NCBI RefSeq assembly: GCF_006716425.1
Contig: NZ_VFOZ01000001.1
Location: 5,394,001-5,458,000, forward strand
Length of the DNA: 64,000 nucleotides
Reading direction: 5' to 3'
DNA from: Actinoallomurus bryophytorum
GTDB taxonomy: Bacteria > Actinomycetota > Actinomycetes > Streptosporangiales > Streptosporangiaceae
A program made the position numbers and the translations under genes. This document shows positions 1 to 7,550 of this stretch, piece after piece (position 1 is the first letter of the stretch; each line of letters begins with the position of its first letter). The notes beneath the pieces are model-generated. The model was given only the letters and a program-made list of their open reading frames with translations. It was not told the DNA's origin and made no database searches.

Positions 1-702
1 TACGGGCGCACGGTCGGCGCACGGCCCGGCAGCCGTACGGTCCACCTGACCGGGACGTTGTTCGCGGCCGCGCCGCACCAGCGTTCGCGCGGCCGCACCG
101 GCACCGGCCTGGTCATCCGCGCCGAGGACATCCGTGAGCCCGTACGCGAGGGCCGCGAGGGCAACCTCGTGCTGTTCGTCGTCGACGCCAGCGGCTCGAT
201 GGCCGCGCGCAAGCGCATGAGCGCGGTCAAGGCCGCGGTCCTCAGCCTGCTGCTCGACGCGTACCAGCGCCGCGACAAGGTCGGGCTGGTCACCTTCCGC
301 GGCACCTCGGCGGAGACCACACTGCCGCCGACCTCCTCGGTGGAGGCCGGCGCACGGCGCCTCGGCGAGCTCCCCACGGGAGGCCGCACGCCACTCGCCG
401 CCGGGCTGGTGCGGGCCGCGCTCGTCCTGCGCACCGAACGCCAGCGTGACCCCGCGCGGCGCCCCCTCCTCGTCATCGTCACCGACGGACGCGCGACACA
501 CGGCTCCCTGGACGACGCGCTGCGCGCCTCTGACCTGCTGCGGGACGCCGCCTCCGTGGTGGTCGACTGCGAGAGTGGCCCGGTGCGCCTCGGCCTCGCC
601 GGACGGCTGGCCGCACGTCTCGGCGCCGAGTCGGTACGCCTGGAGGATCTGGCCGCCGACGGGCTGGCCGACGTCGTACGCGACCGGAGGGTGGTGGCCT
701 GA
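1..702 (+). CDS. ChlD-like chelatase subunit, VWA domain (5' truncated by window)
   Basis: The reading frame is open from base 1, so the start lies upstream of the window. The visible part is a von Willebrand A domain: a MIDAS motif DASGS (from base 184), the conserved Thr region PTGGRTPLA, and a VTDGR segment (around base 481). This is the C-terminal integrin-I-like domain of magnesium-chelatase subunit D, which with the AAA+ ChlI part and a large CobN/ChlH subunit inserts a metal into a tetrapyrrole using ATP. In actinobacteria such a ChlI-ChlD protein typically sits beside cobalamin genes and is thought to serve cobalt chelation. Here it overlaps cobO by one base (TGATG), which supports that role. 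The AAA+ part and CobN cannot be seen. Confidence 0.85.
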   Translation, partial: YGRTVGARPGSRTVHLTGTLFAAAPHQRSRGRTGTGLVIRAEDIREPVREGREGNLVLFVVDASGSMAARKRMSAVKAAVLSLLLDAYQRRDKVGLVTFRGTSAETTLPPTSSVEAGARRLGELPTGGRTPLAAGLVRAALVLRTERQRDPARRPLLVIVTDGRATHGSLDDALRASDLLRDAASVVVDCESGPVRLGLAGRLAARLGAESVRLEDLAADGLADVVRDRRVVA

Positions 703-1304
703 TGCCGCAGGGCAGACCGGCGAGCGTGCCCGATGACGGGCTCACCACCCGCCAGCGGCGCAACCGGCCGCTGGTGATCGTGCACACCGGCGCGGGCAAG
801 GGCAAGTCGACGGCGGCCTTCGGGCTGGCCCTGCGCGGCTGGAACCAGGGCTGGCCGATCGGGGTGTTCCAGTTCGTCAAGTCGGCCAAGTGGCGCATCG
901 GCGAAGAACGCGCCCTGCGCGTACTCGGCGAGTCCGGTGAGGGCGGCCGCGTCGACTGGCACAAGATGGGCGAGGGCTGGTCGTGGATCCAGCGGCCCGG
1001 CACCGAGGAGGACCACGCGGCGGACGCCCGCGAGGGCTGGGAACAGATCAAGCGCGACCTCGCCGCGGAGACGTACGGCCTCTATGTGCTGGACGAGTTC
1101 ACCTACCCGATGAAATGGGGCTGGGTGGACGTCGACGACGTGGTCGAGACCCTGACCGCGCGGCCGGGGCACCAGCACGTCATCGTCACCGGCCGCGACG
1201 CCGACCCCCGGGTCGTCGGGATCGCCGACCTGGTCACCGAGATGGGCAAGGTCAAGCACCCGATGGACGCCGGCCAGAAAGGCCAGAAGGGCATCGAGTG
1301 GTGA
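702..1304 (+). CDS. cobO: Cob(I)yrinic acid a,c-diamide adenosyltransferase (corrinoid adenosyltransferase, CobO/BtuR type)
   Basis: CobO transfers the adenosyl group of ATP to Co(I) of cobyrinic acid a,c-diamide or other corrinoids in the cytoplasm. The 200-aa length is normal for the family. The P-loop HTGAGKGKST lies near residues 27-36, and the family stretch LDEFTYPMKWGW follows near residues 130-141. The ATG overlaps the stop of the VWA gene by one base, so translation is coupled, and cobB begins about 19 bases after the stop. The protein needs Co(II) reduced to Co(I); the small ferredoxin further down the operon is one possible donor, but that is inference. Confidence 0.95.
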   Translation: MPQGRPASVPDDGLTTRQRRNRPLVIVHTGAGKGKSTAAFGLALRGWNQGWPIGVFQFVKSAKWRIGEERALRVLGESGEGGRVDWHKMGEGWSWIQRPGTEEDHAADAREGWEQIKRDLAAETYGLYVLDEFTYPMKWGWVDVDDVVETLTARPGHQHVIVTGRDADPRVVGIADLVTEMGKVKHPMDAGQKGQKGIEW

Positions 1305-1323
1305 GGCCCGCCCGGAGGGCCGC

Positions 1324-2652
1324 GTGACGGTCCCGCGGCTCGTCATCGCCGCTCCCGCGTCCGGGAGCGGCAAGACGACCGTTGCCACCGGGCTGATCGC
1401 GGCGCTGACCGCGCAAGGTCTCGACGTCTCACCGCACAAGGTGGGCCCGGACTACATCGATCCCGGCTATCACGCGCTCGCCGCCGGGCGGCCGGGCCGC
1501 AACCTCGATCCGTGGCTGACCGCCGAGGAGCTCATCGCGCCGCTGTTCCTGCACGGCGCGGCCGGCGCGGACCTGGCCGTGATCGAGGGCGTCATGGGCC
1601 TGTACGACGGTGCCGCCGGCGCGGGCGAGTTCGCCTCGACCGCGCACGTCGCGAAGCTGCTGGGCGCGCCCGTGGTGCTCGTCGTGGACGCCGCCTCCGC
1701 GGGCCGCTCGGTGGCCGCTCTCGTGCACGGTTTCGTCACGTACGACCCCGGCGTGCGGATCGGCGGCGTGATCCTCAACCGGGTCGGCTCCGACCGGCAC
1801 GAGGACATCTGCCGTGCGGCCGTCGAGGAGACCGGGCTGCCGGTGCTCGGGGTGCTCCGCCGCCGTGACGACGTGGCCACGCCGTCGCGCCACCTCGGCC
1901 TGATCCCCGCCGCCGAGCGCCGCCCCGAGGCCCTGGCCACGGTCGAACGCCTCGGCGCGCTCGTCGGTGACTCGTGCGACCTGCGGGCCCTCGTCGCGCT
2001 GGCGCACACCGCCGGGCCGGTCACCGCCTCGCCGTGGGATCCGGCCACGGTCGTGACGCCCGCCGCGACCGGCGTGCGGATCGCGATCGCCGGCGGCTCG
2101 GCGTTCACGTTCGGGTACGCCGAGAACGACGAGCTGCTGGCGGCGGCCGGAGCCGAGGTGGTGAGGTTCGACCCGCTGCGCGACACCGCGCTGCCGGAAG
2201 GCACCGACGGCGTCGTGATCGGGGGAGGGTTCCCCGAGGCCTACGCCGCGGAGCTGTCGGCCAACGAGCCGCTGCGGCGTGCCGTCGCGGCGTTCCGCGG
2301 GCCGATCTACGCCGAGTGCGCCGGGCTCCTCTACCTCGCCCGGCGGCTCGACGACGCCCCGATGTGCGGCGTGCTCGACGCGGAGGCACGGATGACCGGG
2401 CGACTGACGCTCGGCTACCGGGAGGCCGTGGCGGTGCGAGACTCACCGGTGTCGCGGGCGGGCGAGCGGGTCCGCGGGCACGAGTTCCACCGGACCGTCT
2501 GCTCGCGTGGGGAGGGCTCCGAGCCCGCCTGGCAGTGGTCGGTGGAGGGTCCCGACGGTTTCAGCTCGGCTAATTGCCTTGCCTCCTACCTCCATCTCCA
2601 CTGGGCTGGGATACCTCAGATGGCAACGCGTTTCGTGGGGGCGGCCGCATGA
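1324..2652 (+). CDS. cobB: Cobyrinic (or hydrogenobyrinic) acid a,c-diamide synthase
   Basis: This ATP- and glutamine-dependent enzyme amidates the a and c acetate side chains of the corrin ring. The 442-aa protein has an N-terminal dethiobiotin-synthetase-like domain with Walker A ASGSGKTT near residues 12-19. A C-terminal class I glutamine amidotransferase domain has its nucleophile Cys at about residue 332 (YAECAGLLYL) and the conserved HEFH and LHLHWAG stretches near the end. The GTG start follows cobO closely and is the only one that keeps the full P-loop strand. Because early cobalt insertion enzymes lie in the same operon, the natural substrate is more likely cobyrinic acid (CbiA activity) than hydrogenobyrinic acid. 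Confidence 0.95.
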   Translation: MTVPRLVIAAPASGSGKTTVATGLIAALTAQGLDVSPHKVGPDYIDPGYHALAAGRPGRNLDPWLTAEELIAPLFLHGAAGADLAVIEGVMGLYDGAAGAGEFASTAHVAKLLGAPVVLVVDAASAGRSVAALVHGFVTYDPGVRIGGVILNRVGSDRHEDICRAAVEETGLPVLGVLRRRDDVATPSRHLGLIPAAERRPEALATVERLGALVGDSCDLRALVALAHTAGPVTASPWDPATVVTPAATGVRIAIAGGSAFTFGYAENDELLAAAGAEVVRFDPLRDTALPEGTDGVVIGGGFPEAYAAELSANEPLRRAVAAFRGPIYAECAGLLYLARRLDDAPMCGVLDAEARMTGRLTLGYREAVAVRDSPVSRAGERVRGHEFHRTVCSRGEGSEPAWQWSVEGPDGFSSANCLASYLHLHWAGIPQMATRFVGAAA

Positions 2653-3182
2653 CTTTCGATGAGGGTGTTCTGCTGGAGACCGAGCGACTGCTGCTGCGGC
2701 CGTTCGAGGAGGAGGACGCGGAGGGCGTCCTCACCGCCAGCCGGGATCCGGAGATCCTGCGCTGGATGCCGTGGGCCTCGGCGCAGACGAAGCAGACCGC
2801 CATCGACTGGTGCACGACGCACGCGCACCCGGACCCGGCGCGTGCGATGAACTTCGCCATCGTCGCCGGGGACCGCTTCGCCGGCTCCATCGGCCTCGGC
2901 CGTACGGACTGGACCGACGGCCGGGTCGAGGTCGGCTACTGGATCGCGCCGTGGGCGCGCCGCAAGGGGTACGCCGTGGAGGCGACCCGCGGCGTGGCCG
3001 CGTACGCGTTCGAGAAGGGGATGCACCGGATCGAGCTGCTCACGGCGGTCACCAACTTCGCCTCCCAGGGCGTCGCGGAGAAGGCCGGCTTCACCCGCGA
3101 GGGCATCCAGCGCGAGGCGATGCTCATCAGCACCGGGCACGTCGACGCCGTGCTCTACAGCCTGCTGGAGAGTGAGCTGTGA
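2649..3182 (+). CDS. GNAT-family N-acetyltransferase (RimJ/RimL-like), copy 1
   Basis: This 177-aa acetyl-CoA-dependent acyltransferase resembles the RimJ/RimL group: an N-terminal LETERLLLRPF strand, a central VEVGYWIAP strand, the acetyl-CoA loop RRKGYA, and a C-terminal VAEKAGFTREG segment. The ATG at 2649 overlaps the cobB stop (ATGA), so a longer in-frame start at 2574, inside cobB, is less likely. It is followed without a gap by a second, similar GNAT gene. No cobalamin step needs such an enzyme, so its place inside the cob operon is unexplained. The substrate is unknown; protein N-termini, small amines and an antibiotic are all possible. Confidence 0.9.
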   Translation: MTFDEGVLLETERLLLRPFEEEDAEGVLTASRDPEILRWMPWASAQTKQTAIDWCTTHAHPDPARAMNFAIVAGDRFAGSIGLGRTDWTDGRVEVGYWIAPWARRKGYAVEATRGVAAYAFEKGMHRIELLTAVTNFASQGVAEKAGFTREGIQREAMLISTGHVDAVLYSLLESEL

Positions 3183-3718
3183 TGGCCCGCTTCGAGCCCA
3201 CGACGCTGAGCACCGACCGCCTGACCCTGCGCCCGCCGGCCGCGGGCGACGCCGGCGACGCCCTCGCGGCCGTGGACGACGAGGTACGCAAGTGGATGCC
3301 CTGGGCGCCGGGGTACACCCACGACAAGGCGCTGACGTGGTGTGTCGAAGAGGCGTACCGCGACCCCGCGCGAGAGACCCACTTCGTGATCGTGCCGCGC
3401 GCGAACGGCCGGTTCGCGGGCGTGATCGGGATCGGCCGTGCCGACTGGGAGAGCCGCGTGGCCGAGACGGGCTACTGGCTCGGGCCCGATGGCCGGGGGA
3501 ACGGCTACGTCACCGAGGCCGTACGCGAGGTCGCCCGTCACGTCTTCGGGCTCGGCTTCCACCGGCTGGAGCTGCTGGCCGCCACCGGCAACGTCGCGTC
3601 TCAGCAGGTGGCCGAGCGCGCCGGGTTCACCCGCGAGGGCGTCCTCCGCGAGGCACGCCTGGTGCCGGGCGGCCGCTCCGACATGGTGCTCTTCAGTCTG
3701 CTCAAGGGGGAGCTGTGA
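3182..3718 (+). CDS. GNAT-family N-acetyltransferase (RimJ/RimL-like), copy 2
   Basis: This is a 178-aa paralogue of the preceding gene, sharing the LSTDRLTLRPP opening, the KWMPWAPG segment (RWMPWAS in copy 1), the ETGYWLGPDGRGNGY acetyl-CoA loop and the VAERAGFTREG end. It probably arose by tandem duplication. ATG at 3182 overlaps the previous stop (TGATG); GTG at 3179 is an alternative one codon earlier. The 3' end overlaps cobI (GTGA). The two GNATs are therefore co-translated with cobB and cobI. Substrate unknown. Confidence 0.9.
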   Translation: MARFEPTTLSTDRLTLRPPAAGDAGDALAAVDDEVRKWMPWAPGYTHDKALTWCVEEAYRDPARETHFVIVPRANGRFAGVIGIGRADWESRVAETGYWLGPDGRGNGYVTEAVREVARHVFGLGFHRLELLAATGNVASQQVAERAGFTREGVLREARLVPGGRSDMVLFSLLKGEL

Positions 3719-4452
3719 GGCTGGTCGGCGTCGGGGTGGGGCCCGGTGACCCCGAGCTCGTCACCGTCAAGGGCGTACGCGTCCTGCGTGAGGCGGACCT
3801 CGTGCTCGTGCCGGTGATGGCGCCGGACGAGCAGGGTCGCGCCGAGGCCGTGGTGCGCGCCCACGTCGGGTCGGCCGAACGCGTCGTCTTCGCGCTCAAC
3901 GACCGCGGCGGCGTGACCGAGCGGCGCGCGAACGCCTGGGACGCCGCGGCACAGCGTGTCGCCCGCGCCTTCGCCGACGGCGCGGACACGGTCGCGTTCG
4001 CCACCATCGGCGACCCGAACCTGTACTCCACCTTCACCTACCTGGCCCAGGCCGTACGCGGCCACGCGCCGGAGGTGGTCGTCGAGACCGTCCCCGGCGT
4101 CACCGCGATGCAGGACCTGGCCGCCCGCTCCGGCACCGTGCTGGCCGAGGGCACCGAGTCGCTCCACCTGCTGCCGCTCACCGGCGGCACGGGCGGCCTG
4201 CGTACCGCGCTGGAGACGGGCGACACGGTCATCGCCTACAAGTTCGGGCAGGTCGCGGGCGAAGTGCTCGCGACCGTCGCCGACACCGGCCGGCTGGACG
4301 ACGCCGTGTACGGCGCGCGGCTCGGCCTGCCCGGTGAGGACATCAGGCGCGCGGCCGAGATCGAGGGCCCGGTCCCGTACCTGTCCACGCTGATCGTTCC
4401 CGGGCGCCGTACGGGCCTGGGCGGAAAACTGCACGCGAGGGGGCGGCCGTGA
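3715..4452 (+). CDS. cobI: Precorrin-2 (cobalt-precorrin-2) C20-methyltransferase
   Basis: CobI/CbiL methylates C20 of (cobalt-)precorrin-2 with SAM. The 245-aa protein opens with the tetrapyrrole-methylase signature GVGVGPGDPELVTVKG, has TIGDPNLYSTFTYL in the middle and ETVPGVTAMQDLAAR after it, all typical of CobI/CbiL. The GTG start at 3715 is within the GNAT stop (GTGA) and gives exactly the family N-terminus; longer in-frame starts would run back through the GNAT gene. A 28-base stretch near its 3' end (4380-4407) is repeated exactly at 16074-16101. Confidence 0.95.
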   Translation: MRLVGVGVGPGDPELVTVKGVRVLREADLVLVPVMAPDEQGRAEAVVRAHVGSAERVVFALNDRGGVTERRANAWDAAAQRVARAFADGADTVAFATIGDPNLYSTFTYLAQAVRGHAPEVVVETVPGVTAMQDLAARSGTVLAEGTESLHLLPLTGGTGGLRTALETGDTVIAYKFGQVAGEVLATVADTGRLDDAVYGARLGLPGEDIRRAAEIEGPVPYLSTLIVPGRRTGLGGKLHARGRP

Positions 4453-5243
4453 TGGGCCGAGTCGTTTTCGTCGGGGCCGGCCCCGGAGCCGCGGACCTGC
4501 TGACGTTCCGTGCCGCCAAGGCGATCGCCGAGGCGGACGTGGTGATCTGGGCGGCCAGCCTGGTCCACGAGGACGTCCTCGAACACGCCGGCCCGGACGC
4601 GGAGATCGTCGACTCGGCGCGGCTGCCCATGGAGGGCGTGCTGCCGTACTACGAGCGCGCCGCCGCCGAGGGCCTGACCGTCGCGCGGATCCACTCGGGT
4701 GATCCGGGCCTTTGGGGGGCGGTTCAGGAGCAGCTCGACCGCTGCCGCGAACTCGGCCTCGAGACCGAGATCATCCCCGGCGTGTCGGCCTTCTCCGCGG
4801 TCGCCGCGGCGGTCGGCCGCGAGCTCACCATCCCCGAGGTCGCCCAGTCGGTGATCCTCACGCGCCTGGGCGGCGGCAAGACGCCGATGCCGCCCGGCGA
4901 GGAGGTACGCGAGTTCGCCCGGCACGGCACGACGATGGCGCTGTTCCTTTCGGCGGCACGGTCGCGGCAGCTCCAGGACGAGCTCCTCGACGGCGGCTAC
5001 CCGCCGGAGACGCCCTGCGTCGTGGCGTACCAGTGCACGTGGCCGGACGAGCTGATCGTCCGCTGCCGCCTGGACGAGCTCGCCGGCACCGTACGCGCGC
5101 ACAAGCTGTGGAAGCACACACTGGTGCTCGTCGGCCCGGCCCTGGAGGCGGGCGGCACCCGCTCGCACCTCTACCATCCCGGTCACTTCCACGGTCACCG
5201 GCGTGCCGAGGCAGGAGCGCGGAAGGTGCTCCGGGGTGGCTGA
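4452..5243 (+). CDS. cobM: Precorrin-4 (cobalt-precorrin-4) C11-methyltransferase
   Basis: CobM/CbiF adds the C11 methyl group with SAM. The signature VVFVGAGPGAADLLTFRAA opens the protein, followed by IHSGDPGLWGAVQEQ and EIIPGVSAFSAVAAA, both standard for the family. Its length of about 263 aa is normal. The ATG at 4452 overlaps the cobI stop (TGATG), with a G-rich ribosome binding site about 8 bases upstream; GTG at 4449 is one codon earlier and equally possible. It overlaps cbiD by 8 bases. Confidence 0.95.
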   Translation: MGRVVFVGAGPGAADLLTFRAAKAIAEADVVIWAASLVHEDVLEHAGPDAEIVDSARLPMEGVLPYYERAAAEGLTVARIHSGDPGLWGAVQEQLDRCRELGLETEIIPGVSAFSAVAAAVGRELTIPEVAQSVILTRLGGGKTPMPPGEEVREFARHGTTMALFLSAARSRQLQDELLDGGYPPETPCVVAYQCTWPDELIVRCRLDELAGTVRAHKLWKHTLVLVGPALEAGGTRSHLYHPGHFHGHRRAEAGARKVLRGG

Positions 5244-6387
5244 CACGCCATACGAGCCCGATATGCCGCGGACCATGAAGGTGCGGCAGAAGGCGTTGCG
5301 CACCGGCTGGACGACCGGCACGTGCGCCTCGGCGGCGGCGAAGGCGGCCACGGAGGCGCTGGTGTCCGGGCGGTCGCAGGACGTCGTCGAGGTGGCGCTG
5401 CCCTCCGGGCAACGCGTGACGTTCGCCGTGGATTCGTGCCTGATCCGCGCCGACCGGGCCGAGGCAGTGGTGATCAAGGACGCGGGCGACGATCCTGACG
5501 TCACGCACGGTGCCCGGCTGACGGCGACCGCCTCCTGGCGGGAGACCCCGGGCATCGAGCTGGACGGCGGCATCGGGGTCGGCGTCGTCACCAAGCCCGG
5601 CCTCGGCCTGGAGCTCGGTGGACCGGCGATCAACCCCGTACCGCGCCAGATGATCGAACAGGCAGTGGGGGAGTCGGTGGACCTGAAGGCTCGGGGGGTA
5701 CGCGTCATCATCTCGGTACCCGATGGCGAGACGATGGCACGTAAGACGACGAACAAGCGGCTCGGCATCCTGGACGGGATCTCGATCCTGGGCACGACCG
5801 GCATCGTGCGCCCGTTCTCGACGGCGTCGTGGCGGGCGAGCGTCGAGCAGGCGGTGGCGGTGATGGCCGCGCAGGGCGAGAAGACGCTCGTCCTGTGCAC
5901 CGGCGGCCGTACGGAGAAGGGCGCCATGCGGCTGCTGCCGCAGCTGCCCGACGTGTGCTTCGTGGAGGTCGGCGACTTCACCGGCGCCGCGCTGCGCCGC
6001 GCGGTGGAGCACGGCATCACGCAGGTCGTGTTCGTGGGCATGGCCGGCAAGCTGACCAAGCTCGCCTCGGGCGTGCTGATGACGCACTACACGCGCTCCA
6101 GGGTCGACACCGCCCTGCTCGCCGAGATCACCCTCAGCATGGGCGGCTCGGGGGAGCTGGTCGCCAAGGTCGCCGAGGCCAACACGGCGCGGCACGCGTA
6201 CGAGCTGTGGGAGGCCGAGGGGCTGCTCGGCCGCGCCGGGCGTGAGCTGTGCCGCCGGGTCGCGGGGGTCCTGGAGGAGTTCGCCGCCTCGGCGGCGCCC
6301 GAGAGTCCGGGCATCGCCGCGCAGGTCGTGCTGGTCGACTTCACCGGTCAGCGCATGATCGCGATGTACGGGCGGCTCGGCAGATGA
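5236..6387 (+). CDS. cbiD: Cobalt-precorrin-5B C1-methyltransferase
   Basis: CbiD installs the C1 methyl group in the anaerobic (early cobalt) pathway and is unrelated to the other cob methyltransferases. The sequence shows LRTGWTTGTCASAAAKAA at the N-terminus, IPRQ/VPRQMIEQAV-type and LDGISILGTTGIVRPFS blocks in the centre, and FVGMAGKLTKLA towards the end, all CbiD hallmarks. I place the start at GTG 5236, where GGAAGG lies 9 bases upstream; an upstream GTG at 5203 and an ATG at 5263 are possible. It overlaps cobM by 8 bases and cobL by an ATGA. Together with CbiG and CbiX it marks the oxygen-independent branch. Confidence 0.93.
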   Translation: MADTPYEPDMPRTMKVRQKALRTGWTTGTCASAAAKAATEALVSGRSQDVVEVALPSGQRVTFAVDSCLIRADRAEAVVIKDAGDDPDVTHGARLTATASWRETPGIELDGGIGVGVVTKPGLGLELGGPAINPVPRQMIEQAVGESVDLKARGVRVIISVPDGETMARKTTNKRLGILDGISILGTTGIVRPFSTASWRASVEQAVAVMAAQGEKTLVLCTGGRTEKGAMRLLPQLPDVCFVEVGDFTGAALRRAVEHGITQVVFVGMAGKLTKLASGVLMTHYTRSRVDTALLAEITLSMGGSGELVAKVAEANTARHAYELWEAEGLLGRAGRELCRRVAGVLEEFAASAAPESPGIAAQVVLVDFTGQRMIAMYGRLGR

Positions 6388-7550
6388 TCACGATCGTGGG
6401 CTGCGACGGCTCGCCGCTGCCGCAACGGGCGATGGACCGCCTCTCCTCGGCCACGCTGGTGGCCGGAGGACGGCGGCATCTCGAGGCGGTACGCCCGCCG
6501 GCGCACGTGCGCCAGGTGGTCATGGGCGACGTCGCCGCGGCCCTCGACCAGGTCGGTGACGCCGAGGAGGCCGTCGTGCTGGCCAGCGGCGACCCGGGGT
6601 TCTTCGGCATCGTGCGGGCCCTGCGCGAGCGCGGTCACACGCCGGAGGTGTTTCCCGCGGTCTCCTCGGTGGCCGGCGCGTTCGCGCGGGCGGGCCTTCC
6701 GTGGGACGACGCCGTGGTGGTGAGCGCGCACGGCCGCGAGCCACGCACGGCGGTGAACGCCTGCCGGGCGATGGCCAAGACCGCCGTGTTCACCGCGCCC
6801 GGATGCGGCCCGGCCGAGCTGGGCGCCGAGCTCATCGGCTGGGACCGCACGCTGTACGTCGCCTCACGGCTGGGCATGCCTGACGAGCGGGTCACCCGGT
6901 GCACGCCGGCCGAGGCCGCCGCGCGTTCGTGGGCCGAGCCGAACGTGGTCCTGGCCGTACACGGGTCCGCCGACGGGGCGGTGCGGACGCACAACCAGCC
7001 CGCGGCGCCGCCGCGCGCCTGGACCGGCGACGACTACCGGCACCGCGCCGGGATGATCACCAAGTGGGAGGTGCGCGCCGTCGCCGTGGCCCGGCTCCGC
7101 CCCACCCTCGGCATGCTCGTCTGGGACGTCGGCGCGGGCAGCGGCTCGGTCGGCATCGAGTGCGCCGCGCACCACGCGGCGGTCATCGCGATCGAACGCG
7201 ACCCGGCGGCGTGCGAGCTGATCCGGCACAACGCCGGTCCGGCGAGCGTGCGCGTCGTCGAGGAGAGCGCCCCGGCGGCCTTCGCCGGGCTGCCCGATCC
7301 CGACGCGGCCTTCGTCGGCGGCGGAGGGCTGGACGCGCTCGACGGCGTGCTCGCCCGGCGCCCGCCGACCGTCGTCGCCACCTACGCCGCCCTCGACCGT
7401 GTCGCGCCGGCCCGCCGGCTGTTCGCCGACGCGGGCTATGCCGTCGAGGGCGTGCAGCTCGCGGCCTCGCGCTTCGCCGACCTGCCGGGCGGCTCGTTCC
7501 GGCTCGAGGCACAGAATCCGGTGTTCCTGCTGGCGGGGAGGCTTTCATGA
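6384..7550 (+). CDS. cobL: Precorrin-6Y C5,15-methyltransferase (decarboxylating), CbiE-CbiT fusion
   Basis: This 388-aa protein carries out methylation at C5 and C15 and decarboxylation of the ring-C acetate. Residues 1 to about 210 form the CbiE-type tetrapyrrole methylase (opening IVGCDGSPL, then LASGDPGFFGIVRALRE). From about residue 223 comes the CbiT part, a class I methyltransferase with HRAGMITKWEVRA and the SAM loop WDVGAGSGSVGIE. The fused arrangement is the CobL form. The ATG is embedded in the cbiD stop (ATGA); earlier in-frame starts would lie in cbiD. It ends in an ATGA with the next gene. Confidence 0.95.
   Translation: MITIVGCDGSPLPQRAMDRLSSATLVAGGRRHLEAVRPPAHVRQVVMGDVAAALDQVGDAEEAVVLASGDPGFFGIVRALRERGHTPEVFPAVSSVAGAFARAGLPWDDAVVVSAHGREPRTAVNACRAMAKTAVFTAPGCGPAELGAELIGWDRTLYVASRLGMPDERVTRCTPAEAAARSWAEPNVVLAVHGSADGAVRTHNQPAAPPRAWTGDDYRHRAGMITKWEVRAVAVARLRPTLGMLVWDVGAGSGSVGIECAAHHAAVIAIERDPAACELIRHNAGPASVRVVEESAPAAFAGLPDPDAAFVGGGGLDALDGVLARRPPTVVATYAALDRVAPARRLFADAGYAVEGVQLAASRFADLPGGSFRLEAQNPVFLLAGRLS

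Noticed and set aside
4236-6059. 607-codon reverse frame opposite cobM and cbiD
   Set aside because: Antisense shadow typical of very high GC DNA; the forward genes carry clear family motifs.
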